64,000 nucleotides of DNA from the NCBI RefSeq assembly GCF_024584705.1, contig NZ_CP097384.1, positions 3,038,001-3,102,000 of the forward strand, written 5' to 3'. The position numbers were made by a program, and so were the translations under genes. The DNA comes from Blastopirellula sp. J2-11. GTDB taxonomy: Bacteria; Planctomycetota; Planctomycetia; Pirellulales; Pirellulaceae. Below are positions 24,886 to 35,555 of this stretch, in pieces; position 1 is the stretch's first letter; each line of letters opens with the position of its first letter. The notes beneath the pieces are model-generated. The model worked only from the letters and a program-made list of their open reading frames with translations. It did not search any database and was not told the origin of the DNA.

Positions 24886-24929
24886 GGCGCCATGCTCTTA
24901 CCGCGAAGACGTCGTAAGAGCATGGCGCC
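24886..24929. repeat. Perfect 16-bp palindrome between rimO and pgsA
   Basis: GGCGCCATGCTCTTAC (24886-24901) and GTAAGAGCATGGCGCC (24914-24929), with a 12-nt loop and partly paired flanks. No T-run follows. It lies in the 100-nt gap between rimO and pgsA, where it may attenuate transcription or be an inserted palindromic repeat. Confidence 0.7.
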
Positions 24930-24955
24930 CTAAATCCGAACTCTCCTCTCTGGCG

Positions 24956-25579
24956 ATGGGCATCATGACTGCTGCTGACACCAAGCCGACGGCGTCGACC
25001 AAAGTGGTCAACGTGCCGAATGCGATCACGCTGGCCCGTTTTCTCTTGTCCATCGCGGTCTTTGTGCTGTTGCCGCTGGGGCAATATGTCGCGGCGGCGA
25101 TTGTCTTTATCATTGCGGCCGCGACCGATTGGATGGATGGCTATTGGGCCCGCAAATATAACGAGGTGACCCAGGTCGGCCGCGTCTTTGATCCCTTCGT
25201 CGACAAGATCATCATCTGCGGCACGTTTATCTTTCTCGCCGCCGAGCCGGGTTCGCAGATTGCGGCCTGGATGGCGGTCGTGATCGCCGGCCGCGAGATG
25301 CTGGTGACGGTGCTCCGCAGTTTTATCGAACAGCATGGCGGCGATTTTTCGGCCAATATGCCGGGCAAGATCAAAATGGTGCTGCAATGCGTCGCGGCGG
25401 TCGCATCGATGGTTGTTTTGGCGTATGTTCAAAAGACGACAGCGGGTCCCTACACGCTGGCGCTAGAATGGACGGCGCTCGTCTCCGCCTGGTTGGCGGT
25501 CGCATCGACGGTTCATTCCGGCGTCATTTACATCTTTGCTGCGGCGAAGATGATTCGCGATCAATCGACCACCACGTGA
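24956..25579 (+). CDS. pgsA: CDP-diacylglycerol-glycerol-3-phosphate phosphatidyltransferase
   Basis: 207 aa, multi-pass membrane enzyme of phosphatidylglycerol synthesis. The CDP-alcohol phosphotransferase motif D-x2-DG-x2-AR-x8-G-x3-D-x3-D is complete: DWMDGYWARKY, then GRVFDPFVDK. The NVPNAITLARF start is typical of PgsA. About five helices. ATG 24956 is chosen, with ATG 24965 equally possible. The start is separated from rimO by a palindrome, and the CPBP gene begins 8 nt after its stop. The substrate could in principle be another alcohol acceptor, but the N-terminal signature favours PgsA. Confidence 0.9.
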   Translation: MGIMTAADTKPTASTKVVNVPNAITLARFLLSIAVFVLLPLGQYVAAAIVFIIAAATDWMDGYWARKYNEVTQVGRVFDPFVDKIIICGTFIFLAAEPGSQIAAWMAVVIAGREMLVTVLRSFIEQHGGDFSANMPGKIKMVLQCVAAVASMVVLAYVQKTTAGPYTLALEWTALVSAWLAVASTVHSGVIYIFAAAKMIRDQSTTT

Positions 25580-25586
25580 GTCTCGC

Positions 25587-26705
25587 ATGGGACAAATAAT
25601 ATTCGGATTCGCGGTGCTTTGCTTGATGGCGCTGCTGCTGGTGATCTGCATCTCCGGCTGGAGTTGGTCGCTGCGCCAGCTATTGCGGGGCGAGCCGATC
25701 TTGCGACAAGAGACAGGCGAACCGATTAGTTGGGGCCTGATTGATATCGTGGCCACGATCGTGATTGCGTTGATGTTGATGGCCGGCTTTCAGGGTATCG
25801 CCATGGCGGTGACCGGGGCCAAGCTGCCGATCAAAGAAGATTCGCTGGATGCAGTCCAACAAGCGGCGATGATCTTGGCCTTTTCTGGCGCCGAACTTTT
25901 GTCGCTGCTCGCGGTTTCAGGGCTGATCGTCGTGCGCGGTTATGGGCTGCAACTGTTTGGCCACCGCGGCGAGAAGTTTTTCGCCGACTTGTTGTTGGGG
26001 ATCGCTGCCTTCGGCATGCTGGTCGTGCCGACCTTGATCCTGCAGGCAATTCTCGCCTACTTAAAGCCGTACGAGCACCCGTTGATCGACATGCTGATCA
26101 AAGACAAAAGCGTGCCGATGGCTGTCGCATCGGTGGCCGCGGCGGTGGTCGCAGCGCCGTTGTTTGAAGAGTTTTTCTTTCGCGGGCTCTTTCAGGGTTG
26201 GCTGCAAGATACCGTCGACGGGCGTTTGAAAATCAGCAACGTCTTGTTGGGGCGAGTCCGTTGGCTGTCGCAAGAGGATGCGTCGCCGCCAGAACTGGTG
26301 ACGGCGGAGGTTGATTCAGCGGCGGAACAAGAGCCGAAAGAAGAAATCATTACGGCCGTCTCCGCTTCCGGCGGACGAGAGAATCCGTTTGACTCGCCGA
26401 CAACGGCGCCGGTGGTTCCGACGACCGAATATGAATCGCTGGCAGCGTCGCGTCAGCGAAGCTTATTGCAAATCTGCGGACCGATTTTGCTCAGCGCGTC
26501 GTTCTTCGCGCTGATGCATCTGGGGCAAGGTCTCGCACCGATTCCCCTCTTTTTTCTCGCCCTGGGGCTAGGGTATCTCTATCAACGGACGCGGCGCTTG
26601 ACGCCGTGCGTCGTTGTCCATTTTCTGCTCAACGGCCAATCGATGGCGTTGCTGCTGATTCAGGTTTTTGTTCTCGGCGAGGACGCCGCGCTGATCGCTA
26701 ACTGA
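25587..26705 (+). CDS. CPBP-family intramembrane metalloprotease
   Basis: 372 aa, multi-pass membrane protein of the CPBP/Abi family (PF02517 type), related to Rce1 prenyl-protease. The catalytic motif EExxxR is at residues 194-199 (FEEFFFRGLFQG), the second motif His in FFALMHLGQG and the third in VVVHFLLNGQ. Between the first and second motifs stands an unusually long charged insertion (about residues 215-290, rich in E/A/P/T), predicted outside the membrane. The gene starts 8 nt after pgsA and is probably translated with it. Substrate unknown. Confidence 0.85.
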   Translation: MGQIIFGFAVLCLMALLLVICISGWSWSLRQLLRGEPILRQETGEPISWGLIDIVATIVIALMLMAGFQGIAMAVTGAKLPIKEDSLDAVQQAAMILAFSGAELLSLLAVSGLIVVRGYGLQLFGHRGEKFFADLLLGIAAFGMLVVPTLILQAILAYLKPYEHPLIDMLIKDKSVPMAVASVAAAVVAAPLFEEFFFRGLFQGWLQDTVDGRLKISNVLLGRVRWLSQEDASPPELVTAEVDSAAEQEPKEEIITAVSASGGRENPFDSPTTAPVVPTTEYESLAASRQRSLLQICGPILLSASFFALMHLGQGLAPIPLFFLALGLGYLYQRTRRLTPCVVVHFLLNGQSMALLLIQVFVLGEDAALIAN

Positions 26706-27219
26706 ACGCGGCTTACCAACTTCTTGCGACTGGCGACCGCGTTTGAACCGCTAGTAAGCGATTCCTGGAAGTGCCGACTTATTCTCGTTTCCCCGCGCGC
26801 ATCGACTCTTGGCGCCGCCCAGGGAGTTACAAAAAGTCTCATTTTCAATCTCCCTGAGTACGGAAGCCATTACGGCGATTCCCGGAAAAAAAAGCAGTAC
26901 CTCTGCTATTTCTTGGCGGAAGCAAAATATTGGGCGGCAAGAAGTTATGTAAAAATTGTCATCTAAACAAAAAGATACTGTTTTCTTATACCCTGATTTA
27001 GCTTCCTTCATTGGAGGGGGCGGTGTAAAACATGGCTTGTTTAATTTTTTGTCAGACAAGCCTCCTGCAACACAATCTGGGACGTTTCCGTCAACTTGCC
27101 TGCACAACAGGTATGCAGGAATCTAAGAACGCAGCAATCCAGCAAGGTTTCTTTGGCAGCTGAGTTCAACATCGTTTTCTCATCTCGACGCATTCATTGA
27201 TTATGAAAGAGAGTTACCC
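26706..27219. other. Intergenic region before DUF1559 gene
   Basis: About 510 nt, becoming AT-rich from about 26880. No credible gene: the minus-strand frame at 26751-27107 has no motif and odd composition. It probably holds the promoter and leader of the DUF1559 gene at 27220. No tRNA or hairpin of note seen. Confidence 0.5.
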
Positions 27220-28194
27220 ATGGAACTTCTCAGGACGCGACGACGTGGTTTTACTTTGGTCGAACTATTAGTTGTCATCGCAATTATTGGGGTGCTTATC
27301 GCTCTGCTCTTGCCGGCCGTACAGCAGGCCCGGGAAGCTGCACGACGGATGCAATGCGCTAACCATCTGAAGCAATTGGCCCTGGCTCTGCACAACTATC
27401 ACGACACTTTCAGTACGTTTCCCTCTGCGGCCTACTGCGTGACTGCGGGGGCCGCCGACGCTTCGGGAAGGACGGATATCGCTCATTGTCACACTTGGAT
27501 CGAGTCGTTGATGCCGTTCATCGAGCAGAACGCCGTCTACGACCAGATCAATTTCAACACGGCGAACAATTTAGGCGACAATCCGAGCGTCTTGAATGAC
27601 TTGCTGATTTCGAGCCTGCTTTGTCCGTCCGATCCTGATAGCGGGTTGTTTCCTAATTCTCGCGAAAGTGGTTATACGCCGGGGACAGGCGATTCAATGG
27701 GCGCCAACTATGTGCCATCGGTCGGCCCAATCCATATGAACAGTTGTGCGATCGCCGCCCAAAGCCCGAACGTGAATTGCAAATCAACCGGCGGGGCTCG
27801 GCTCGATGTCGATGCTCCCGGCATGTTCAACGGCGGTCGCGACGCCTACAAGTTGGCGCTGTGCATGGACGGAACGAGCAATACGTTTCTGATCGGAGAG
27901 ACGCTGCCGATCTACAGTTCGTTCCATATGTATTTCGCCTCGCATATGCATATCGGCTCGACGAACACTCCGCCGAATTATCAGAAGATCTACGGCGACG
28001 CGTGCCCCATGTCCCGTGATTCGCGCATCGGCTCTTGCTACGTCCAAATGGGCGGTTACAAGAGTCGGCACCCCAACGGCGTGCAGATGGCGCTAGCCGA
28101 CGCCAGCGTCCGTTTCATCCCCGATACGATCGATTATCACACGTGGGTATTTCTCGGCGACCGCGATGATGGTAACGCCGTGGGAGAATTTTGA
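27220..28194 (+). CDS. DUF1559 protein with prepilin-like N-terminus (cassette I)
   Basis: 324 aa. A short basic leader (MELLRTRRR) is followed by [20 protein letters not shown], the type IV pilin-like cleavage/methylation motif, then [15 protein letters not shown]. The DUF1559 body follows, with LALHNYHDTFSTFPS, SLLCPSDP and DGTSNTFLIGE, and a C-terminal GVQMALADASVRFIPDTIDY. Known in planctomycetes as a large paralogous family of pseudopilin-like surface proteins; exact role unknown. A lipoprotein gene follows (28385), as in the three other cassettes here. Confidence 0.92.
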   Translation: MELLRTRRRGFTLVELLVVIAIIGVLIALLLPAVQQAREAARRMQCANHLKQLALALHNYHDTFSTFPSAAYCVTAGAADASGRTDIAHCHTWIESLMPFIEQNAVYDQINFNTANNLGDNPSVLNDLLISSLLCPSDPDSGLFPNSRESGYTPGTGDSMGANYVPSVGPIHMNSCAIAAQSPNVNCKSTGGARLDVDAPGMFNGGRDAYKLALCMDGTSNTFLIGETLPIYSSFHMYFASHMHIGSTNTPPNYQKIYGDACPMSRDSRIGSCYVQMGGYKSRHPNGVQMALADASVRFIPDTIDYHTWVFLGDRDDGNAVGEF

Positions 28195-28384
28195 TTGTTC
28201 CGCCTGGATCTGTTTGACGTTCGGTTCAGCCTCCTTTTCGCGATTCCACGTTCATCGTGATTTGCGAAGCGGCGTGATGCTTGCCTGTGAGGGCGCAGTA
28301 GGAAGTCGCTGCTACGTATCGCCTAGCGAACAACCAGGATTCCAATTCGTGCTTCCCTTCATTATCTAGCAGAGAAATTAAGGA

Positions 28385-28849
28385 ATGGAAAACGTCATGC
28401 GGTTTCTTACGCTTTTGCAATTGAGAACGACACTGGCGAGCGTCTTTGCGATCCTCACGATTGCAGTGACAATTTGCGGATGTGAATCCGCCGAAAATCC
28501 GCTGACTGCGGTTCATGGAAAAGTTACTCTGGATGGTCAGCCGATCACCAATGGGCAGATCACTTTTCACCCGATCGGCGGCGATTCCAATCGTCCCGCC
28601 ATCGGCCGAATCAACCAGAACGGAGAATACGTAATGAGCACCTACGCAGCCGGAGATGGCGTTCTCTCCGGCGAGTACTTAGTTCTTATCGACACCAGTA
28701 CCGATGGGCCGACGATTGAGGACCCGAAACGTCGAGAGAAATGGCTTGCTCCCAAACATTACGCTGACGCAAATACCAGCAAGCTGCGCATTTCAATCCC
28801 TTCCGATCGGCAGGGCGAAGTGACGCAGGATTTCGATCTAAAAAAATAA
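28385..28849 (+). CDS. Transthyretin-like lipoprotein (partner of DUF1559, cassette I)
   Basis: 154 aa. Lipoprotein signal peptide with ILTIAVTICGC as lipobox; mature part starts ESAENPLTAV. The body has VHGKVTLDGQPITNGQITFH, a carboxypeptidase-regulatory/transthyretin-like beta fold seen in the other three cassettes, and ends in a Lys tail. ATG 28385 or 28397 are both possible; spacing of AAGGA favours neither strongly. Its role is unknown; proximity suggests it works with the DUF1559 protein. Confidence 0.78.
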   Translation: MENVMRFLTLLQLRTTLASVFAILTIAVTICGCESAENPLTAVHGKVTLDGQPITNGQITFHPIGGDSNRPAIGRINQNGEYVMSTYAAGDGVLSGEYLVLIDTSTDGPTIEDPKRREKWLAPKHYADANTSKLRISIPSDRQGEVTQDFDLKK

Positions 28850-28866
28850 GAAGAGGTTAGGCTGCG

Positions 28867-29271
28867 TCAGCGCTCGGCCAGTTGCCTGGTTAAACCGCGC
28901 CGTAACTCGCGCGGTAAGTAATCACGCTCAATTAGTTCTGGGTCGTGCTGCGTCCAGGTCTCGCGACGCTGGATCGAGCGGACCTGCCGAATGACGTCTC
29001 CGTCACGCCAACTGGTGACGTAACCGCCGCGCTTCCAATCTCGTGTCGGAACTTGGGCGGGCGTTTTTAGAAGACGCCAAGCGACGACGTCGAAGCGAGC
29101 ATTCTTCGACGACCATTCATAGAAAATCACCTGATCGAACACGAGCCTTCCCTGCGGATCGTAGTAGTGGTTGATCTCGACAAGATCAACTCGATCCGTC
29201 ACCGCAGGGTCTCTCGGCTGTGCCGAAACGGCGGCCATCATGGCCGCAAACGCGAATGCAACGCCGCTCAT
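28867..29271 (-). CDS. Hypothetical secreted protein
   Basis: 134 aa, unrecognised. Signal peptide FAFAAMMAAVSA is followed by a mature domain with INHYYDPQGRLVFDQVIFYE and VVAWRLLKTPAQVPTRDW. ATG 29271 has AAGGAGG at good spacing; the upstream ATG at 29316 has none. Convergent with the lipoprotein gene at 28849, with 17 nt between the stops. Confidence 0.6.
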   Translation of the reverse strand: MSGVAFAFAAMMAAVSAQPRDPAVTDRVDLVEINHYYDPQGRLVFDQVIFYEWSSKNARFDVVAWRLLKTPAQVPTRDWKRGGYVTSWRDGDVIRQVRSIQRRETWTQHDPELIERDYLPRELRRGLTRQLAER

Positions 29272-29422
29272 TGCCGACCTCCTTGCCGGAAGTGTTGAGA
29301 CTGGCAGCAAAATCACAGTAGGCCGTATCTAATGCGATTTTCGTCATACAGCAACGCCGAACTATCAAAAATTATGAAGTTTGGCGCAATTCCGCATCAA
29401 AAAATGCAAACGGACGGCAATG

Positions 29423-29719
29423 CTAGCTGGAGAGCGTCGCTTCGCGGAGATGTTCCCAGGTAAAGAGCCCGGTGTCGTGGCCGTCGGTCCAGCGAATTTT
29501 GATCGCGTAGCCGCCGACCAGTTCCATCGAGTCGATGCTGACGTCGCGCGGCACGTCGTCGGGGTTCAAGATCCGCTCGCCGGTATGTTCGCTAATGCAG
29601 CGAGCACAACGACAGCTGACGCGCAGCGACCAAAAATCGACCGACCCTATCTGGCCATCCGACCACTCGATCTTGAGTGTGCGGAGAGCGCGGTCGGCTT
29701 GGATATCGGCAGGCGTCAT
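29423..29719 (-). CDS. DUF971 domain protein
   Basis: 98 aa, a stand-alone DUF971 (gamma-butyrobetaine hydroxylase N-terminal-like) domain. Typical segments: LKIEWSDGQIGSVDFWSLRV, CRCARCISEHTGERIL with a Cys pair, DVPRDVSIDSMELVGGYAIK and WTDGHDTGLFTWEHLRE. The Cys/Asp pattern in the family suggests metal binding; function unclear. It is 10 nt after the DUF4105 gene stop, so probably co-transcribed. Confidence 0.82.
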   Translation of the reverse strand: MTPADIQADRALRTLKIEWSDGQIGSVDFWSLRVSCRCARCISEHTGERILNPDDVPRDVSIDSMELVGGYAIKIRWTDGHDTGLFTWEHLREATLSS

Positions 29720-29729
29720 AGTGAGAAAA

Positions 29730-30581
29730 TCATCGCCGGCGAATTTTGGCGGAGAAGTCAGGATCGTATTCGTATTTTTCGGCCAGCTCGCTAATGAGCG
29801 ACCGCTTCTTCAACTCTTCAAAAGGAACGCTTTGATCGAGCAATCCTAACTCGTAGGCGTAGGAGTCGCTATAGCCGGTCAGCAGAACTTTGTAGTTGTA
29901 GTGAACTTTATCCGGCGCCAGATCGTTAACGTGTCGCACGATGTTGGTCGTGCAGTTGTTGGTGACGGTGTTGTAAAACTCGGGTTTTACGGCCAATTGG
30001 TTGGCTCTTTCCAACACGTCGATCAACAACGCTTGCGACTGCTGCGGCGTTGCGATTGTCGGATAAAGATAGACGTCGCTCTTATATTCGTTCGAGCTAA
30101 GGTTGATGATGTCGCGTTCGTCGCCGATGACGTACATCAATTCGTACTGGTTCAAAAAGCCTTTCCAGGCCGAGTACTCTTCGTCTGCTTCTTTGCGGAT
30201 TTCGACCGACGAAACAATCTGATCGCCGCCGGCCAGGCCAAAGCTCAGCATCGTATGCGCGACCGCAGGCGTATCGTTAAACGGCGCAACGATAAAGTCG
30301 ACCGACTCCACATCGCTGAGATTGAATTGCTTCTCGTAGTACTGAATCACATAATTATCAGACGACGCGTAGCGACAGTTTCTAACGTTGTGAATGGTGA
30401 TCTGCCCGCCAACATTTTCGTAGGATGGCAACCGCGTTTGATCGGGCGCCCAGTTGCGGCTGTTGTTCGGAATTATTGAAGCACATCCCGAAAAGAAGAG
30501 CGCACACGCGGCCCAAACCCAAATGCAGAGCATTTTGGTGGAAAAAAAAGAGGGCGGTCTTCCGCGTTGAAATGGTTTCAC
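29730..30581 (-). CDS. DUF4105-like lipoprotein
   Basis: 283 aa. N-terminal signal with lipobox AACALFFSGC, so probably anchored at a membrane. The body resembles DUF4105 proteins: VDFIVAPFNDTPAVAHTMLS, LFINQYELMYV-type strands and the Cys-containing FYNTVTNNCTTNIVRHVNDL, where the Cys and an upstream His may form a papain-like dyad. Start GTG 30581; ATG 30533 is an alternative, and neither has a clear SD. The DUF971 gene follows 10 nt later. Confidence 0.72.
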   Translation of the reverse strand: MKPFQRGRPPSFFSTKMLCIWVWAACALFFSGCASIIPNNSRNWAPDQTRLPSYENVGGQITIHNVRNCRYASSDNYVIQYYEKQFNLSDVESVDFIVAPFNDTPAVAHTMLSFGLAGGDQIVSSVEIRKEADEEYSAWKGFLNQYELMYVIGDERDIINLSSNEYKSDVYLYPTIATPQQSQALLIDVLERANQLAVKPEFYNTVTNNCTTNIVRHVNDLAPDKVHYNYKVLLTGYSDSYAYELGLLDQSVPFEELKKRSLISELAEKYEYDPDFSAKIRRR

Positions 30582-30765
30582 GGCTCGCGGCTGCTGGGCT
30601 CAAGTTCTTTATTCGTCGCGGGTTATAGCAACGGATCGACACTCACTGCAACATCGGTTTCTGCGACCCTACGGCCCATTGGGAGAGTTGAACCATTTTG
30701 CCCAGACCGCAAAAATGCGAGTCTTCGAACGGAGTCCTTCCACCCCTACCCCCCCAGAATGCAAT

Positions 30766-31278
30766 ATGACGGATCAGAAGAAGATTCTTGCGCTCACAGT
30801 CTTGCTTGCCCTCGCGGCTTCGCTGCATGCCGAGGACGCTAGCGTCAAACCGCAAGCGACTGACGACAATGCAGACGCCGAAGTTAAAGATAAGTTTCTC
30901 CATAATCACCCCAGCCTGGTGAAGATGTGGAAACACTCCAACGCAGTGCGCGGGCAATACAACTTGCCGGCGCAACGGATGAACCCCGAACTAACCAAAG
31001 CCGCCCAGGATCATGCTTGGTACATGGCCAAAACCGGTCAGTTCAGTCACCATGTGAACGGCGGCTTCGTCGCTCGCGCTCGTCGACACAATTTCCAAGG
31101 AAGCCCGTCAGGCGAGATCATTCTCTGGAACGCCAAGTCGATCGAAGCGACGTTCCAAGGCTGGTTGAACAGCCCTGGCCATCGCGCTATTTTGCTCAGC
31201 GGCGCTCGTCAAGTTGGTTACGGCTATGCCGTCGCACGAGACGGATCGACCTATTGGGTCGGCGTCTTTGGCAACTAA
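30766..31278 (+). CDS. CAP/SCP-like secreted protein
   Basis: 170 aa. Signal peptide ILALTVLLALAASLHAE, then a CAP (cysteine-rich secretory/antigen 5/PR-1) domain. Conserved His in NPELTKAAQDHAWYMA, FSHHVNG, and GWLNSPGHRAILL, the C-terminal CAP signature. Bacterial CAP proteins are envelope proteins with largely unknown function. ATG 30766 begins the signal peptide; the frame before it is not conserved. Convergent with the AI-2E permease gene. Confidence 0.85.
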   Translation: MTDQKKILALTVLLALAASLHAEDASVKPQATDDNADAEVKDKFLHNHPSLVKMWKHSNAVRGQYNLPAQRMNPELTKAAQDHAWYMAKTGQFSHHVNGGFVARARRHNFQGSPSGEIILWNAKSIEATFQGWLNSPGHRAILLSGARQVGYGYAVARDGSTYWVGVFGN

Positions 31279-31294
31279 GCGAGGCGCCAGAAAC

Positions 31295-31330
31295 CAAGGG
31301 CATGCTGCGTCTCGACGCACCTTGCCCTTG
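31295..31330. terminator. Hairpin between convergent genes
   Basis: CAAGGGCA (31295-31302) pairs with TGCCCTTG (31323-31330), with partial inner pairing (GCGTC/GACGC). No T-run. Position between the convergent CAP and AI-2E genes suggests a bidirectional termination site. Confidence 0.4.
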
Positions 31331-31333
31331 ACG

Positions 31334-32410
31334 CTATTCGTGCTCCGGCAAGATGCCGGCCATCAAATTGCCGATCACGCGGGTTGTCTCAAATCGCAGC
31401 ATCACGATCCGCAGGGTCGCCGTGATCGGCACGGCCAACACCATGCCGACTGGTCCCCAGAGCATGCCCCAGAAAGTGAGACTCAGCAGGATCGTCACTG
31501 GGTGCAGTTGCAAACCATCTCCCATGATCTTCGGTTCGATCACATTGCCGAGCGTCATTTGAATCGCGCCGGGAACGCCGATCACCAGCACGATCATCCA
31601 GACGCTGTCAAAGTCAACGATCGCCAGCGGAATCGGCAGCAGCGTCGCAATGATGGAGCCGACTGACGGGATGAAGTTCAACATGAACGCCATCAACCCG
31701 AACAGCGACGCCAACCGCATTCCCATCATCGCCAGACAAACCCAGACCAAGATTCCGGTGACGGCCGAAATCATGAACTTGGTCGCGATGTAGCGGCGGA
31801 TCTTCTGGTCGATCTCGGCGTACATTCCTTTGGAGACTTTGTACGGATCGCGTCCGGCCAACATAAAGCCGACAAAAATCGTCGTCAGCGCGGTGCTTGA
31901 GACCAGACTCATCAACAATGCCCCCAACTGCTGGGCGTACGACGGCATTTGCGAAATTAAATTGGTTTTGATCGCGGCGATGATCAATTCCGAGTCAGGC
32001 CGATCAAATTGGACTCCCAGCCAGCTATCGGCCAGCGCATATCCCTGAATCACGATCGCATCAAGCTTGCGTTGCAGATCAAATTCAAGCTGTCTCAACA
32101 TTTGCGGATCTGAAATGCTTTGGATCACCAGCAAGACTAAGAAACTCATGCTGACTAGCGCCAGGCCGACTACCAACAGGGCCAGCGACACGGCGGCAAA
32201 TTTGGAAAACCGCAGGCGAACCATCGAAAAATCGACGATCGGCGCGACCAGGTAGTTCAAGAAGATCGCCAGCGTAAAGGGAATCAAAATGCTGCGGGCA
32301 TAGGCGACGGCAAAAGAGACCGCAACCGCCGCTAGTATTAGCAAAGCGCCTGTTTGCAGGTTCGATCGCTCTTCGCTCAGCTTGGGTAGAGTCGCCTGTT
32401 CTGAATTCAT
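31334..32410 (-). CDS. AI-2E family transporter
   Basis: 358 aa, polytopic membrane protein of the AI-2E/UPF0118 family (PF01594 type), seven or eight helices. Helix rhythm and blocks match: FTLAIFLNYLVAPIVDF in the first third, a long middle domain (about 100-190), then GMRLASLFGLMAFMLNFIPS and VLVIGVPGAIQMTLGNVIEP, IMGDGLQLHPVTILLSL, WGPVGMVLAVPITA. The family name implies export of AI-2, but members also include Na+/H+ antiporters, so substrate is open. ATG 32410. Confidence 0.9.
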   Translation of the reverse strand: MNSEQATLPKLSEERSNLQTGALLILAAVAVSFAVAYARSILIPFTLAIFLNYLVAPIVDFSMVRLRFSKFAAVSLALLVVGLALVSMSFLVLLVIQSISDPQMLRQLEFDLQRKLDAIVIQGYALADSWLGVQFDRPDSELIIAAIKTNLISQMPSYAQQLGALLMSLVSSTALTTIFVGFMLAGRDPYKVSKGMYAEIDQKIRRYIATKFMISAVTGILVWVCLAMMGMRLASLFGLMAFMLNFIPSVGSIIATLLPIPLAIVDFDSVWMIVLVIGVPGAIQMTLGNVIEPKIMGDGLQLHPVTILLSLTFWGMLWGPVGMVLAVPITATLRIVMLRFETTRVIGNLMAGILPEHE

Positions 32411-32614
32411 CGATTATTCCGCGCTTTCGCCCACGGGGCGGCCAGATTGGTAAGAAGCTGCGACCGATTATGTCCGCCTGGGGGCGGAAGATACAACCGC
32501 TACGGCGGCCGGTTCCTAGCAGACAACGGACATAAATTGCGGTAAAATCACTCTCTTGGTGAGGACGGCATGTTCGTGTTCATTTTGTGCAACTTTGTGG
32601 AAAGAGATTGACGC

Positions 32615-35323
<2,709 letters not shown>

Positions 35324-35353
35324 TCGCCCCCAGCAACTTCATGGTTCAAAACC

Positions 35354-35388
35354 AACGGCCGCAAGCAGCAATTCTTGCGGCCGTTTTT
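35354..35388 (+). terminator. Rho-independent terminator of acnA
   Basis: Perfect 12-bp stem AACGGCCGCAAG (35354-35365) with CTTGCGGCCGTT (35374-35385) and an 8-nt loop, followed by a T-run. The stop of acnA is 31 nt upstream. Confidence 0.85.
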
Positions 35389-35397
35389 GTTTCCTCC

Positions 35398-35425
35398 GGA
35401 CCGGACCGGACCGCAACGATTTTTT
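35398..35425. repeat. GGACC pentamer repeat with T-tract
   Basis: GGACCGGACCGGACCG (35398-35413) followed, after a few bases, by six T. Near-identical to 4217-4244 and 35656-35682. Confidence 0.7.
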
Positions 35426-35490
35426 CGCCCCGCACAACCATCCTCATTGCCGAGGTAGTTTCCACGGCAGGGTGAATCGACGCCACCATT

Positions 35491-35555
35491 GTCGCCTTTC
35501 GCTCCCGCGAAAGTAGCGCGCATAAGACGCTACTTTCGCGGGAGCGAAAGGCGAC
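35491..35555. repeat. Perfect 28-bp palindrome A at helicase 3' end
   Basis: Arms GTCGCCTTTCGCTCCCGCGA and AAGTAGCG (35491-35518) and the exact complement (35528-35555), loop 9 nt. The helicase stop codon begins at the palindrome's right edge. The sequence family also occurs as palindrome B (37319-37394). Confidence 0.85.

Noticed and set aside
23477-25432. 651-codon minus-strand frame opposite rimO and pgsA
   Set aside because: Shadow frame: spans two well-supported plus-strand genes and the palindrome between them, with no domain.
26751-27107. 118-codon minus-strand frame
   Set aside because: Odd composition, antisense to leader DNA of the DUF1559 gene, no motif or SD.
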